Source: Thalassobium sp. R2A62 (lineage in GTDB: Bacteria; Pseudomonadota; Alphaproteobacteria; Rhodobacterales; Rhodobacteraceae). From it: 64,000 nucleotides of DNA. The position numbers and the translations under genes were made by a program. Location: contig NZ_GG697169.2 of NCBI RefSeq assembly GCF_000161835.1, positions 481,852 to 545,851 of the forward strand. Reading direction: 5' to 3'. Each line of letters begins with the position of its first letter. Within the stretch, counting starts at the first letter, position 1. Positions 10,138-19,771 of the stretch are shown here, in pieces. The notes under the pieces were generated by a model that searched no databases, was not told the origin of the DNA, and saw only the letters and a program-made list of their open reading frames with translations.

Positions 10138-12792
10138 ATGCCAAGCTTGAATGATATTCGAACACGCTTTTTGGACTACTACAAATCCGAAGGGCACGAG
10201 ATTGTATCGTCGTCCCCTTTGGTGCCGCGAAATGATCCGACATTGATGTTCGCAAATTCGGGAATGGTTCAGTTCAAGAACCTGTTCACCGGCGCCGAAT
10301 CTCGGGATTATTCGCGCGCGACCTCGGCGCAAAAATGCGTACGCGCGGGCGGCAAACACAATGACCTCGACAACGTGGGGTATACGGCACGGCACCATAC
10401 GTTCTTTGAGATGTTAGGCAACTTCAGCTTTGGCGACTATTTCAAGGATGATGCGATTAACTATGCGTGGAACATGGTGACGCGCGAGCTGGGCATTAAC
10501 AAAGACAAGCTCGTTGTGACGGTTTACCACGACGATGACGAGGCGGCAGCGATTTGGAAGAAGGTTGCCGGGCTTTCGGATGACAAGATCATTCGGATCG
10601 CGACCGACGACAATTTTTGGATGATGGGCTCGACCGGCCCCTGTGGCCCGAGTTCTGAGATCTTTTACGATCACGGCGATCACATTTGGGGTGGCCCTCC
10701 GGGTTCGCCCGAAGAAGACGGTGATCGCTTCGTCGAAATTTGGAACCTCGTGTTCATGCAATACGAGCAGTTCGAAGACGGTTCTCGTAGCCCGCTGCCC
10801 AATCAGTCGATCGACACAGGAATGGGGATCGAGCGGGTTGCCGCGTTGCTGCAAGGCACAAATGACAACTATGCAACGGACCTGATCCGCGCGTTGATCG
10901 AGGCATCTGCCAACGCGACCTCGACCGATCCGGATGGTCCCGGCAAAACCCATCACCGTGTGATTGCTGATCACCTGCGGTCGACATCGTTTCTGATCGC
11001 GGATGGTGTGATGCCGTCTAACGATGGTCGTGGCTATGTTTTGCGCCGGATTATGCGCCGTGCGATGCGTCACGTGCATCTCTTGGGGGCGCAGGATCCG
11101 CTGATGCACCGTTTGGTCCCGTCGTTGGTTGGGCAAATGGGTGCGGCGTATCCCGAATTGGGCCAAGCGCAGGCTTTGATCGAAGAAACACTTCGGTTGG
11201 AGGAAACGCGCTTTAAGCAAACGCTGGAACGCGGTTTGCGTCTGTTGGATGACGAGTTGGACGGCCTAGCGGAGGGCACTGATTTGCCAGGGCAGGCGGC
11301 ATTCAAACTCTATGACACTTATGGTTTCCCGCTTGATTTGACGCAGGATGCGCTGCGCGAAAAGGGTCGCGGTGTAGACAGCGATGGCTTTGACGAAGCG
11401 ATGGCCGAGCAAAAAGCAAAGGCGCGCGCGGCATGGTCTGGGTCCGGTGAAACGGTTGATGCGACGATCTGGTTGGACATTGCTGACCGTGATGGGGCGA
11501 CCGATTTTCTAGGGTACGACACCGAAACTGCAGAGGCGCAGATCACGGCAATCGTTAAACACGGCGCTGAGATCAAATCAGCGACTGTTGGGGACACTGT
11601 CCAGATTGTCGTTAATCAGACGCCGTTCTATGGCGAATCTGGCGGCCAAGTTGGTGACACCGGTGTCGTGCATGCCGACGGTCTGAGCGCGCGCGTGACG
11701 GATACGCGAAAGACAGCAGGGGTGTTTATTCACATCGCTGAAATCACAAAGGGTACATTCGAAGTTGGCACTGCTGTTGAGTTGAATGTTGATCCGACAC
11801 GCCGGAGCCAAATTCGTGCCAACCACTCGGCGACGCACCTCTTGCACGAGGCACTGCGCCAATCGCTGGGCGATCATGTGGCCCAGCGTGGATCGTTGAA
11901 TGCGCCGGATCGTTTGCGTTTTGACTTTAGTCACGGCAAGGCGCTGAGCCTTGAGCAGTTGCAATCGGTCGAGGCTGAGGTCAACGCGTATATTCGCCAG
12001 AACACAGGCGTTGAGACACGGATCATGACACCGGATGATGCACGAGAACTAGGTGCTCAGGCGCTGTTTGGTGAGAAATACGGCGACGAAGTTCGTGTGG
12101 TTTCTATGGGTGCGCAGCCGAATTCTGGCAGAGGGTCGCTTGGCAATACCTATTCGTTGGAACTGTGTGGCGGCACGCATGTGGGTCGCACGGGCGACAT
12201 CGGTGCATTTGTCATGCTTGGTGATAGCGCGTCATCGTCGGGCGTACGCCGGATCGAAGCGTTGAGTGGGCAAGCCGCGATGGATTATCTGCGCACACAA
12301 GACGGCCGTTTGGCCGAGGTTGCGTCCGTACTCAAAACACCAGCAGCAGATGCACCTGCGCGGGTTAAAGCATTGATGGATGAGCGCAAGGCATTGGCCA
12401 ACGAGGTGGCGCAATTGCGTCGTGAGTTGGCGGTGTCGGGCGGTGGTCAGACAGATGCGCCGGCAGCCGAAGATGTGAACGGCACCAAGTTTTTGGCGCA
12501 GGTTGTGTCAGGTGTGACGGGCAAAGATTTGCCGGCACTGGTCGATGATTACAAAGCACAAATCGGTTCGGGTGCGGTGCTGTTGATCGCGGATGCTGGC
12601 GGCAAGGCCGCTGTCGCTGCGGGTGTCACCGCGGATAAGGCCGAAGCTGTGTCGGCGGTCGATCTGGTTCGCGCCGCTGTTGCAGAGCTGGGGGGCAAAG
12701 GCGGCGGTGGTCGTCCGGACATGGCCCAAGGTGGCGGCGCGTCAGCGGATAACGCAGACGCAGCGATCGCGGCAGCCAAAGCCGTTCTGTAA
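10138..12792 (+). CDS. alaS: Alanyl-tRNA synthetase
   Basis: 884 residues, normal length. It charges tRNA-Ala and edits mischarged Ser/Gly. The class II aminoacylation core fills the first 450 residues. The editing domain carries the zinc-type motifs [11 protein letters not shown] and [12 protein letters not shown]-terminal DHHA1-type domain ends in a glycine-rich segment [16 protein letters not shown] typical of AlaS. The ATG at 10138 gives the canonical N-terminus [15 protein letters not shown]. It converges on typA through a shared terminator. Confidence 0.98.
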   Translation: MPSLNDIRTRFLDYYKSEGHEIVSSSPLVPRNDPTLMFANSGMVQFKNLFTGAESRDYSRATSAQKCVRAGGKHNDLDNVGYTARHHTFFEMLGNFSFGDYFKDDAINYAWNMVTRELGINKDKLVVTVYHDDDEAAAIWKKVAGLSDDKIIRIATDDNFWMMGSTGPCGPSSEIFYDHGDHIWGGPPGSPEEDGDRFVEIWNLVFMQYEQFEDGSRSPLPNQSIDTGMGIERVAALLQGTNDNYATDLIRALIEASANATSTDPDGPGKTHHRVIADHLRSTSFLIADGVMPSNDGRGYVLRRIMRRAMRHVHLLGAQDPLMHRLVPSLVGQMGAAYPELGQAQALIEETLRLEETRFKQTLERGLRLLDDELDGLAEGTDLPGQAAFKLYDTYGFPLDLTQDALREKGRGVDSDGFDEAMAEQKAKARAAWSGSGETVDATIWLDIADRDGATDFLGYDTETAEAQITAIVKHGAEIKSATVGDTVQIVVNQTPFYGESGGQVGDTGVVHADGLSARVTDTRKTAGVFIHIAEITKGTFEVGTAVELNVDPTRRSQIRANHSATHLLHEALRQSLGDHVAQRGSLNAPDRLRFDFSHGKALSLEQLQSVEAEVNAYIRQNTGVETRIMTPDDARELGAQALFGEKYGDEVRVVSMGAQPNSGRGSLGNTYSLELCGGTHVGRTGDIGAFVMLGDSASSSGVRRIEALSGQAAMDYLRTQDGRLAEVASVLKTPAADAPARVKALMDERKALANEVAQLRRELAVSGGGQTDAPAAEDVNGTKFLAQVVSGVTGKDLPALVDDYKAQIGSGAVLLIADAGGKAAVAAGVTADKAEAVSAVDLVRAAVAELGGKGGGGRPDMAQGGGASADNADAAIAAAKAVL

Positions 12793-12803
12793 AACAAAGC
12801 ATT

Positions 12804-12842
12804 AAAAAGGCCCCGTTAGAGAAATCTAGCGGGGCCTTTTTT
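12804..12842. terminator. Bidirectional terminator between alaS and typA
   Basis: AAAAAGGCCCCG and CGGGGCCTTTTTT flank a short loop, with A- and T-runs on both sides, so the hairpin serves both convergent genes. Confidence 0.85.
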
Positions 12843-12859
12843 CGGTTAACTGTAATGTT

Positions 12860-14677
12860 TTACGCAGAGCGTGCCGCGCGTTTACGCTCGTGCGGGTCAA
12901 GGTGACGCTTACGCAGGCGGATCGCGTTTGGTGTGACTTCGACCAGTTCGTCGTCGTCGATATAGGCGATCGCCTCTTCGAGCGACATGCGGACCGGCGT
13001 TGTCAAACGTACGGCTTCGTCGGTGCCGGATGCGCGCACGTTGGTCAGCTTCTTACCTTTGAGCGGGTTCACTTCGAGATCGTTCTCGCGCGAATGCTCG
13101 CCAATGATCATGCCTTGGTAGACGTTCTCTTGGCTGCCGATAAAGAACTTGCCGCGGTCTTCGAGGTTGAAGATCGCATAAGCAACGGACTGGCCATTTT
13201 CCATCGAGATCAGAACGCCAGCGCGACGGCCTGGGATTGGACCTTTGTGTGGCGCCCAGTCGTGGAACACGCGGTTCAAAACACCGGTGCCGCGTGTGTC
13301 AGTCAGGAATTCGCCGTGGTAACCGATCAGGCCACGCGATGGAACATGGGCGATGATGCGAGTTTTGCCTGCACCGGCCTGTTTCATTTCTACCAATTCA
13401 CCGCGACGGGCACCTGTGATCTTTTCGATCACTGCGCCGGAATATTCGTCATCCACGTCGATGGTAACTTCTTCGACTGGCTCGTGACGCGCGCCGTCGA
13501 TCTCTTGGAACAAAACCTGCGGACGCGAGATCGAAAGCTCGAACCCTTCGCGGCGCATGTTTTCGATCAAAACACCCATCTGCAATTCGCCACGACCGGC
13601 AACTTCAAAAGCGTCGCCGCCTGGAGTGTCGGTCACTTTGATTGCGACGTTGGATTCCGCTTCCTTCATCAGGCGCTCGCGAATGACGCGGGACTGTACC
13701 TTTTTACCGTCGCGACCAGCCAGCGGGCTGTCGTTGATACCAAAGGTGACGGTGATGGTGGGCGGGTCAATCGGTTGGGCAGGGATTGCTTCGTCGATTT
13801 CGACGTGACAGATCGTATCGGCCACTGTTGTTTTGGTCATACCGGCGAGCGAAACGATGTCGCCGGACTCAGCAACGTCGATTGGCGTCTGCTCGAGACC
13901 ATTGGCTGTCAGAATCTTGGTGACGCGGAACTGCTCGATGCGGTTGTTGTCGCGATCCAGCGATTTGACGGTTTCACCGACCTTAAGTGTACCAGCTTCA
14001 ACACGACCAGTGAGCAAACGACCGATGAAAGGGTCGGAGCCCAGTGTCGTAGCCAGCATGCAGAAGGGTTCTTCGCGCGCAGCAACCTGTTTTGGTGTCT
14101 CAACGTGAGCGACAATCAGATCGAGCAGGGCGGTCAGGTCTTTGCGAGGGCCGTCGAGCTCCATATCGGCCCAACCGGAACGGCCAGAGGCGTACATCGC
14201 TGGGAAGTCGAGTTGGTTGTCGTCAGCGCCGAGGTTAGCGAAAAGGTCGAAACATTCGTCCAATGCGCGGTCCGGCTCGGCGTCGCCTTTGTCTACTTTG
14301 TTCAGAACCACGATAGGACGCAGGCCGAGGGCCAGCGCCTTGGAGGTCACAAACTTGGTCTGTGGCATCGGGCCTTCTGCAGCGTCGACAAGCAGAACAA
14401 CACCGTCAACCATCGACAGGATACGCTCTACTTCGCCACCAAAGTCGGCGTGACCGGGCGTGTCCACGATATTGATGCGGATGCCTTTCCATTCGACCGA
14501 AGTCGCCTTGGCCAGAATAGTGATGCCGCGCTCACGCTCGAGGTCGTTGCTGTCCATGGCCCGTTCAGCCACAGCTTGGTTCTCGCGGAATGAACCGGAT
14601 TGCTTCAAAAGCTCGTCCACAAGAGTGGTTTTGCCATGGTCAACGTGCGCGATGATCGCGATATTTCTCAGATCCAT
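12860..14677 (-). CDS. typA: Ribosome-associated GTPase TypA/BipA
   Basis: 605-residue translational GTPase of the EF-G-like family that helps 50S assembly and stress adaptation. G-domain motifs are visible: [10 protein letters not shown] near the N-terminus, [12 protein letters not shown], and NKVDK. The EF-G-like domains III-V follow, with the TypA-specific C-terminal region ending in [18 protein letters not shown]. The length matches the family. The opposite strand also has a long open frame (12890-14593), which is a codon-bias shadow. Confidence 0.97.
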   Translation of the reverse strand: MDLRNIAIIAHVDHGKTTLVDELLKQSGSFRENQAVAERAMDSNDLERERGITILAKATSVEWKGIRINIVDTPGHADFGGEVERILSMVDGVVLLVDAAEGPMPQTKFVTSKALALGLRPIVVLNKVDKGDAEPDRALDECFDLFANLGADDNQLDFPAMYASGRSGWADMELDGPRKDLTALLDLIVAHVETPKQVAAREEPFCMLATTLGSDPFIGRLLTGRVEAGTLKVGETVKSLDRDNNRIEQFRVTKILTANGLEQTPIDVAESGDIVSLAGMTKTTVADTICHVEIDEAIPAQPIDPPTITVTFGINDSPLAGRDGKKVQSRVIRERLMKEAESNVAIKVTDTPGGDAFEVAGRGELQMGVLIENMRREGFELSISRPQVLFQEIDGARHEPVEEVTIDVDDEYSGAVIEKITGARRGELVEMKQAGAGKTRIIAHVPSRGLIGYHGEFLTDTRGTGVLNRVFHDWAPHKGPIPGRRAGVLISMENGQSVAYAIFNLEDRGKFFIGSQENVYQGMIIGEHSRENDLEVNPLKGKKLTNVRASGTDEAVRLTTPVRMSLEEAIAYIDDDELVEVTPNAIRLRKRHLDPHERKRAARSA

Positions 14678-14774
14678 TTCGGGGCCTATCTGCCAAAAGT
14701 CGGAAAGTTAGCCGCGCCATACAGGTTGACGCGGCCTTTGGCTAGGGGGTGTGGCCGGAAAGGTCGCCTAAGGG

Positions 14775-15281
14775 TTAAGCGTGCCGAGCGATCTGAGTGG
14801 TCTGGTATTGGGGAGCCACGATTTCCATGCCACCAGCATATAGAATGTGGCTGGTATCGAACCGCAGTTCATGCACCCGGACATCAGTGTTGCCCATATC
14901 GGTAATGAATTCGCCATCGATCAGCCGGTAGGCTGGGATCAATGCCGCATCGGCGCCATAGAGCGCCTTGGCACGCCAGTCGCGAATGTTGATTGCTGTC
15001 TGTGCTGGTAGGATCAGATCACCGTCGGGGCGGTTTGTTCCCAAAGTTCTTGCTGTGATGCGAACGCACCGCGCGCGCCGTATCGCAACATCAACGCCGC
15101 GCAAAAAGGCCATTCCTGTGTCGCGTGTGATAATTCGGTCCCCGCGGGTTAGGTGTTCGACAGGGAGTTCCCCATCTAATGTCATGACTGTGGTACCTCG
15201 TAGCAGGCCGCTATTCACCCAGTTCTCGCCAAAAGGAGCCGAAATGATTGTGCGGCTGCGCCCGTCCGTTTTCGGATTCAT
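14775..15281 (-). CDS. Hint-domain protein
   Basis: 168 residues. Residues 27-60 (LLRGTTVMTLDGELPVEHLTRGDRIITRD) match the start of a Hint (hedgehog/intein) module of the kind common in Rhodobacteraceae. The usual N-terminal Cys/Ser of the Hint core is replaced around GLLRGTTV, where G or T occupies that place, so self-splicing or autocleavage looks unlikely. Its role is unknown; many roseobacter relatives are parts of larger calcium-binding surface proteins, but this one is short and has no signal peptide. It stands alone upstream of typA on the same strand. Confidence 0.75.
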   Translation of the reverse strand: MNPKTDGRSRTIISAPFGENWVNSGLLRGTTVMTLDGELPVEHLTRGDRIITRDTGMAFLRGVDVAIRRARCVRITARTLGTNRPDGDLILPAQTAINIRDWRAKALYGADAALIPAYRLIDGEFITDMGNTDVRVHELRFDTSHILYAGGMEIVAPQYQTTQIARHA

Positions 15282-15409
15282 GGCATTTTCGCTATATGTT
15301 ACTGCCTCTTATTAAGGGGAAGCTACGGTAACAATTCGCCATTGTCGTCACCTTTTTTCGCGAATGATCGCAAGGAATGATGAATGTGTGTTTTTCCTCT
15401 CGCATCCGG

Positions 15410-15428
15410 TCTCTGGCTTTGCTAGAGA
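15410..15428 (+). promoter_or_regulatory. Hairpin upstream of tRNA-Leu
   Basis: TCTCTGGC (15410-15417) pairs with GCTAGAGA (15421-15428) through 8 bp, including one G-T, around a TTT loop, 42 bp before the tRNA. No U-run follows. It could be a processing or attenuation element; function unknown. Confidence 0.3.
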
Positions 15429-15470
15429 ACGCGCAACATTGGGGTCGTGTTCGCGGCCCCACTTAGACAT

Positions 15471-15555
15471 GCGGGTGTGGCGGAATTGGTAGACGCACCA
15501 GATTTAGGTTCTGGCGCCGCAAGGCGTGGGGGTTCAAGTCCCTTCACCCGCACCA
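15471..15555 (+). tRNA. tRNA-Leu (UAG)
   Basis: A complete 85-nt class II tRNA including an encoded CCA. The acceptor GCGGGTG pairs with CACCCGC. The anticodon stem CCAGA/TCTGG encloses the loop TTTAGGT, giving anticodon TAG. A variable arm and the T-loop GGTTCAAGTCC are present. Its 3' 21 bases form part of the attachment site of the element that follows. Confidence 0.97.
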
Positions 15556-15557
15556 AA
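15535..15557 (+). repeat. attL: 23-bp direct repeat in the tRNA-Leu 3' end
   Basis: Twenty-three bases from CAAGTCCC... through the CCA to AAA are identical to 23592-23614. The left copy completes the functional tRNA. Confidence 0.9.
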
Positions 15558-15596
15558 CTAACTCTTGATTAAACAAACGAATCAAGGGGTTAGCAA

Positions 15597-16460
15597 ATGC
15601 TAGTTTTAAGCGAAGTTTTCGATGAGTTTCTGGACCTAAAAGAGATCAACCCGAACCCCTCAGAGCAAGCTGTTAAGCGACTCATAGAGGTAGTTGGTGA
15701 TTTACCTGTGGATCAGTACACCAGAAGCCATGCCAAAGCGTTCCTAGCGTCCTATAGTGAGCAGAAAACCAGTACCCGTAGAAGAAGGCTTCAGTGTCTT
15801 ACGTCTATCCTGAACTTTGCCTTCTGGGAGTACGACATAGACAAGAGGAACCCGTTCTCAAGGATCATTATCAAGGGTGAAGGTAAGGATGCGACACCAA
15901 GGGAACCGTTCTCTGTGGCTGAACTCAAGGGTCTGTACAGCGCGTCTCTCGCTTATGGTCGGCTACGCCTGATACTACCTATTCTTGGTGAAACTGGTTG
16001 TCGCTTATCTGAAGTTCTTGGCCTCATGAAACAGGATGTAATCCACACTGAGGACTTACTGGTTATTAATATCAGAGAGAATGATTGTAGAGGTCTCAAG
16101 ACGGATAATAGCAAGAGGTCGCTACCTGTCGTGTCTGATAGTGCCACAAAAGCCCTACAGAAGTTACTAGAGGCTAATAGCGACAGTCCTTACCTGTTCC
16201 CGCGCTACGCTTCCTGTGGAAACCTGAACAACACAGGGGCCTCAGCTACGCTCTGCCAGCACCTCAGAAAGTACTACAACGGTAAAACTGCGCACTGCCT
16301 GAGACATAGCTTCAGAGACCGCCTGAGAGACTGTGACGTGCCTTTAGAAGCCATAGATCAGGCTGGTGGATGGTCTAGTGTAGGGGGCGTAGGCACCAAC
16401 TACGGTAAAGGCTATAGTCTGCCTAAACTAGCTGATTACCTACGCAGGATAGCTATTTAA
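15597..16460 (+). CDS. Tyrosine-recombinase integrase
   Basis: 287 residues. It would catalyse site-specific integration and excision at the tRNA-Leu gene. The N-terminal half is a small SAM-like core-binding region. The catalytic set is visible: Arg136 (GETGCRLSEV), basic residues near 168-174, the HCLR box with His233 and Arg236, and the nucleophile Tyr269 (GTNYG). A tryptophan replaces the second histidine (GGWSS), as in many phage integrases. AAGGGG lies about 8 bp before the ATG. It is the first gene after the tRNA, as usual for tRNA-targeting elements. No excisionase was recognised nearby. Confidence 0.93.
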   Translation: MLVLSEVFDEFLDLKEINPNPSEQAVKRLIEVVGDLPVDQYTRSHAKAFLASYSEQKTSTRRRRLQCLTSILNFAFWEYDIDKRNPFSRIIIKGEGKDATPREPFSVAELKGLYSASLAYGRLRLILPILGETGCRLSEVLGLMKQDVIHTEDLLVINIRENDCRGLKTDNSKRSLPVVSDSATKALQKLLEANSDSPYLFPRYASCGNLNNTGASATLCQHLRKYYNGKTAHCLRHSFRDRLRDCDVPLEAIDQAGGWSSVGGVGTNYGKGYSLPKLADYLRRIAI

Positions 16461-16463
16461 TTC

Positions 16464-17510
16464 TTACTGGCCACAGTTCTGGTAATTGCTGCTCATGCAG
16501 TCTCTTGCCATGGCTTGGGCTGTTGAGATGTCTTGCGGGGTCATTTCTTCGGCTATGATGTCGCGGTTTTCTGAACCAATTTCATTACCGTTTGCACCAC
16601 CGATGTTGAACCACATGTGCGCTAGAATATTATCTTGAATAACACCCCGACCCAAGGCGTACATGTTCCCTAAATTGGCTTGAGCGACAGCATTCCCCTG
16701 TTCAGCAGCTTTACGATACCAACTCACTGCTTCTGCGTAGTCTTGAAGAACACCCTGACCGTTTTTGTACATGAGACCTAAATTGGTTTGAGCTTTAGCT
16801 TCCCCCTGTTCAGCAGCCTTACGATACCAACTCACTGCTTCGGCATAGTCTTGAGGAACACCCCGACCGTTCTTGTACATGTTCCCTAAATTGAATTGAG
16901 CACGAGCAAGCCCCTGTTCAGCAGCTTTACGATACCAATTCACAGCTTCTGTGTAGTCTTGAAGGACACCCTGACCGTTTTCGTACATGAACCCTAAATT
17001 GGTTTGAGCGTCAGCAAACCCCTGTTCAGCAGCCCTACGATACCAACTCACAGCTTCCGTGTAGTCCTGAATAACACCCCGACCGTTTTCGTACATGAAC
17101 CCTAAATTGTGTTGAGCGTCAGCAAACCCCTGTTCAGCAGCCTTACGATACCAACTCACTGCTTCTGCGTCGTCTTGAGGAACACCCCAACCGTTAGCGT
17201 ACATGTTCCCTAAATTTTTTTGAGCAAAATCAACCCCCTGTTCAGCAGCCTTACGATACCAACTCACAGCTTCCGTGTAGTCTTGAGGAACACCCTGACC
17301 GAATTCGTACATGACACCCAGAAGGGCTTGAGCGGCAGCATTCTTCTGTTCAGCAAAAGGGTTCTCCTGTTCAGCGAAAGGTCTCAATTCCTGAAGAGCA
17401 GTCGCATAATCACCAGTGCCAAAAGCGGCTACACCCTTGTCGAAATCTTGAGCATGAGCAGTGCTAGAGAGAGCTAGAACGACAGCCACAGCAGAGATGA
17501 TCTTCTTCAT
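16464..17510 (-). CDS. Secreted Sel1-repeat protein
   Basis: 348 residues with a clear signal peptide (MKKIISAVAVVLALSSTAHA) and seven Sel1-like repeats of 36 residues between about residues 55 and 310. The repeat core is AQxNLGxMYxNGxGVxQDYxEAVSWYRKAAEQG. Sel1 repeats fold as a helical solenoid for protein-protein contacts in the periplasm or at the cell surface. At DNA level the repeats form near-identical 108-bp tandem units, so copy number can change by recombination. Two cysteines near the C-terminus (ARDCMSSNYQNCGQ) may form a disulfide. It ends 3 bp from the integrase stop, convergent. The partner protein is unknown. Confidence 0.88.
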   Translation of the reverse strand: MKKIISAVAVVLALSSTAHAQDFDKGVAAFGTGDYATALQELRPFAEQENPFAEQKNAAAQALLGVMYEFGQGVPQDYTEAVSWYRKAAEQGVDFAQKNLGNMYANGWGVPQDDAEAVSWYRKAAEQGFADAQHNLGFMYENGRGVIQDYTEAVSWYRRAAEQGFADAQTNLGFMYENGQGVLQDYTEAVNWYRKAAEQGLARAQFNLGNMYKNGRGVPQDYAEAVSWYRKAAEQGEAKAQTNLGLMYKNGQGVLQDYAEAVSWYRKAAEQGNAVAQANLGNMYALGRGVIQDNILAHMWFNIGGANGNEIGSENRDIIAEEMTPQDISTAQAMARDCMSSNYQNCGQ

Positions 17511-17836
17511 AATATGAACCTTTGTTTGGGCTTGCTTTAGCTCACTTCAAATGAGCGACACATGTAGATCAGGGGGAGGGCAACAAACGAAGCTCTGCCT
17601 TGGGGGAGGCATCTTCCGTAACACGAGGGAGAAGGGGGGGTGCAGTGGAAGAGGTTGCGTCCGTAATCATCCGAGTCTTCGTTTGTTGTTGAATCACAGT
17701 TAACACAGGAAGTCTCACAATGATAGCCTTTAGTATTGATTCTATATACTAACGGATATAACGCTAGTTAACACCAGTATGCTCGTTTGGGGCGACCTGC
17801 TCGAAGGTTGAGTTAAGCGTAAGACGCCCGATTGGG
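17511..17836. other. 326-bp divergent intergenic region with an inverted repeat
   Basis: Between the Sel1 gene and the YbjQ-like gene. It holds a perfect 12-bp inverted repeat, CAACAAACGAAG at 17581-17592 and CTTCGTTTGTTG at 17677-17688, extendable by 3 bp with a one-base bulge. Inside lies a small hairpin, TGCCT/AGGCA, and several G-runs. GCTCA/TGAGC at 17540-17556 can form another hairpin. AGTTAACAC is repeated at 17698-17706 and 17766-17774. Promoters for both flanking genes must lie here. Confidence 0.6.
17581..17688. repeat. 12-bp perfect inverted repeat, 84-bp loop
   Basis: The arms at 17581-17592 and 17677-17688 are exact complements. It may be a structured RNA, an operator pair or a mobile-element remnant. 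Confidence 0.6.
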
Positions 17837-18364
17837 ATGTTTAAGAAAGGTCAGAGACTTATGGTCGAATGTGTTGGGTGTGCAATGGAAATGGGCTTCG
17901 CTGACAGGATGAACGCCAATAGTTATAATGGTCTTTGTCGATCTTGTGCTAATCATGGCCGTAAAGTTGCAGCAGGATTAGATGATGAAACAATTGAGGC
18001 GGTTGGCCAAGCAGCACGACAGTATGATCTAAAAGTAGACGCCATACTCCTCACAACAGAAACAGCACCTAACCTGAACATCACTGAGCGCATTGAGATC
18101 GTTACTGCTGAGTGCGCCTTTGGCATGAACATCTTCAAGGACCTATTCGCTGGCGTAAGGGACATCGTTGGCGGTCGTTCTGAGGCTGTACAGCAGACCA
18201 TGAGGGATAGCCGTAAGACTGCGCTCTATGAACTCAAGAAAGAAGCCTATGAGGTCGGTGCTAATGCAGTCGTTGGTGTTGACCTCGATTATGTTGAACT
18301 CTCAAAAGCTGGTTCAATGGTGATGCTGGTAGCGTCTGGAACTGCTGTAAGGATCGAAGGATAG
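17837..18364 (+). CDS. YbjQ-like (UPF0145/DUF74) protein with N-terminal zinc ribbon
   Basis: 175 residues. Residues about 70-175 follow the YbjQ/DUF74 pattern: CAFGMNIFKDLFAGVRDIVGG, a helix, EVGANAVVGVDLDYVEL, VMLVASGTAVRIEG. That family forms ring-shaped oligomers and is called heavy-metal-binding, but its biochemical role is unsettled. Before it lies a CxxC...CxxC module (CVGC, CRSC near residues 12-34) that probably binds zinc. The start is 17837 or an ATG eight codons later (MVECVGC). The stop is followed 3 bp later by the nuclease-like gene, so the two are almost certainly cotranscribed. Confidence 0.8.
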   Translation: MFKKGQRLMVECVGCAMEMGFADRMNANSYNGLCRSCANHGRKVAAGLDDETIEAVGQAARQYDLKVDAILLTTETAPNLNITERIEIVTAECAFGMNIFKDLFAGVRDIVGGRSEAVQQTMRDSRKTALYELKKEAYEVGANAVVGVDLDYVELSKAGSMVMLVASGTAVRIEG

Positions 18365-18367
18365 AGT

Positions 18368-19273
18368 ATGCTTGTTTTTTCGATTGTTATTTTCGTTACG
18401 GCTTTAATAGCTCCTGTTGTTATGAATTTAGTACGAAGTCAGGGATCGTGGGGGCTGTGGTCGTTTGTTACAGTAATGAATTTCCTTTTTATTGCGGGGT
18501 TGGGACTCCAGCAGATTTCATACATTGCTGCACTTGTATTACCTTTTGCTTACTTTATTTGGATTGGCCTAGCTGAAGGAATTGCGAAGAAAAAATTTCC
18601 TCTGTGGCATAAAAAATCCTACCGCTGGAGATTTGAAGACGAAGACAATCCAGTTGTGGCAGCGAGGAAGGCAAAAGAAGCTGAAGCAGAGGCGGAGAAG
18701 AAGGCAAAAGAAGCCGAAGCAGAAGAGGCACGATTAGCTGTCATATTTGAACAAGATAGAAAAAAACAAAAAGCAAAGGCAGAAGCCCAAACATTGAAGA
18801 TGTACGGATCAGGTCCTGTTGCAATCGACGGAGCTAATCTTTGGGGCCGTGTCTACAGTGATACTGATGAGGATCATCAAAAGGCATTCGAGGCAGTCGC
18901 CAACCTTCTGGTGCGGTTGAAAGCCTCGGGATACGATCCGCATGTATTCTGGGATAGTAAGTTTCACAGATTTGCAAAACATCTTCAACTTGCAGGATTA
19001 AGTGAGGGTCTGCCGAATATGTTGTCTGAACTACTTTCGATTGAAAAACAGATGATTACTGTCAGCCAACGTGGGCTAGCTGCGGATGCGGATATTATTG
19101 CGTGGGCAACTCTAAAAGAGGCAGCGATTATCTCTAACGATAATTTTAATAAAGAAATTGAAGATGAGATAATCCTAAGCCGAGCGATTTCGCTTAAGGA
19201 ACGTGGTTTACTTAAGAAGTTCAGCCACTCAGCAGGTGACATAGTGGTGCCGGGACTGACGAATTTAGTCTAA
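18368..19273 (+). CDS. Membrane protein with coiled coil and NYN/PIN-like nuclease domain
   Basis: 301 residues. Two or three membrane helices span residues 1-72 (MLVFSIVIFVTALIAPVV, FLFIAGLGL, ALVLPFAYFIWIGL). A charged Ala/Glu/Lys coiled coil covers about 95-142. The C-terminal 155 residues look like a NYN/Zc3h12a-type PIN fold: VAIDGANLWG (Asp154, Asn157), an Asp-rich strand (AADADIIAWA, Asp240/242) and ISNDNF (Asp258). This spacing of acidic residues would bind metal for RNA cleavage. The fold call is by eye and could be wrong. It forms an operon with the YbjQ-like gene inside the element; a role in RNA decay, immunity or toxicity is speculation. Confidence 0.6.
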   Translation: MLVFSIVIFVTALIAPVVMNLVRSQGSWGLWSFVTVMNFLFIAGLGLQQISYIAALVLPFAYFIWIGLAEGIAKKKFPLWHKKSYRWRFEDEDNPVVAARKAKEAEAEAEKKAKEAEAEEARLAVIFEQDRKKQKAKAEAQTLKMYGSGPVAIDGANLWGRVYSDTDEDHQKAFEAVANLLVRLKASGYDPHVFWDSKFHRFAKHLQLAGLSEGLPNMLSELLSIEKQMITVSQRGLAADADIIAWATLKEAAIISNDNFNKEIEDEIILSRAISLKERGLLKKFSHSAGDIVVPGLTNLV

Positions 19274-19450
19274 AACAGACTCTGCCACTTCCATACGTTA
19301 GCTACGCTCGACACGTTGGATGCGGACCTATCGCTTGCCAACACTTGGTGAGGCCAATCGTATTAAAACACTGCTTAGTCTGACGCCAGCCTGTGTTACC
19401 TATTGGGTGCTGGCGTCAGACATTCATTCATTCAGCTTGGTTCAGGGCTT

Positions 19451-19771
19451 TTAGGCTTCCGGTGGGGCATCGACCTGCAAATGGTTGAACAAGATACGCT
19501 GTAGCACCTCCTCATCAGGCTCTTCTGGATACTTCCTTGAGATTTCTATGGCCTCAGAAACAACCTCAGAGCAGGATACTGGTATCGGGATGTGCTTTAG
19601 GTCATCGCTAGGACCACCATAACGATTATAAGTCCTGTAGGATGCGTAGAATGCCTGTGTGAGTGCTTCTTGGACTAGCTGTTCATCCTGTAGATCATCC
19701 CGTAGGAACTCTACGTAGGGTGCAACAGCAGGATCATCACGTAGGACTAGCGTAGCGTATCGTTTACCCAT
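19451..19771 (-). CDS. Small hypothetical protein
   Basis: 106 residues from ATG 19771 (MGKRYATLVLRDDPAVAPYV); the frame extends nine codons further to 19798. It is acidic with no membrane segment, and I recognise no family. The start overlaps the stop of the upstream gene in ATGGGTAA, which argues for translational coupling and supports 19771 over the longer start. The element's noncoding gap to the nuclease gene (19274-19450) contains an inverted repeat CTGACGCCAG/CTGGCGTCAG at about 19380-19420 that may end both convergent transcripts. Confidence 0.6.
   Translation of the reverse strand: MGKRYATLVLRDDPAVAPYVEFLRDDLQDEQLVQEALTQAFYASYRTYNRYGGPSDDLKHIPIPVSCSEVVSEAIEISRKYPEEPDEEVLQRILFNHLQVDAPPEA

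Noticed and set aside
12890-14593. 567-codon open frame opposite typA
   Set aside because: It lies entirely antisense to the highly conserved typA, and its translation has no recognisable motifs; it is a codon-bias shadow.
14775-15281. Active intein or self-cleaving Hint protein
   Set aside because: The expected N-terminal nucleophile is not at the Hint start and no flanking extein is present.
16600-17310. Regular 108-bp repeats that could suggest a CRISPR or satellite array
   Set aside because: They encode in-frame Sel1 repeats of a secreted protein; there are no spacers or cas genes.
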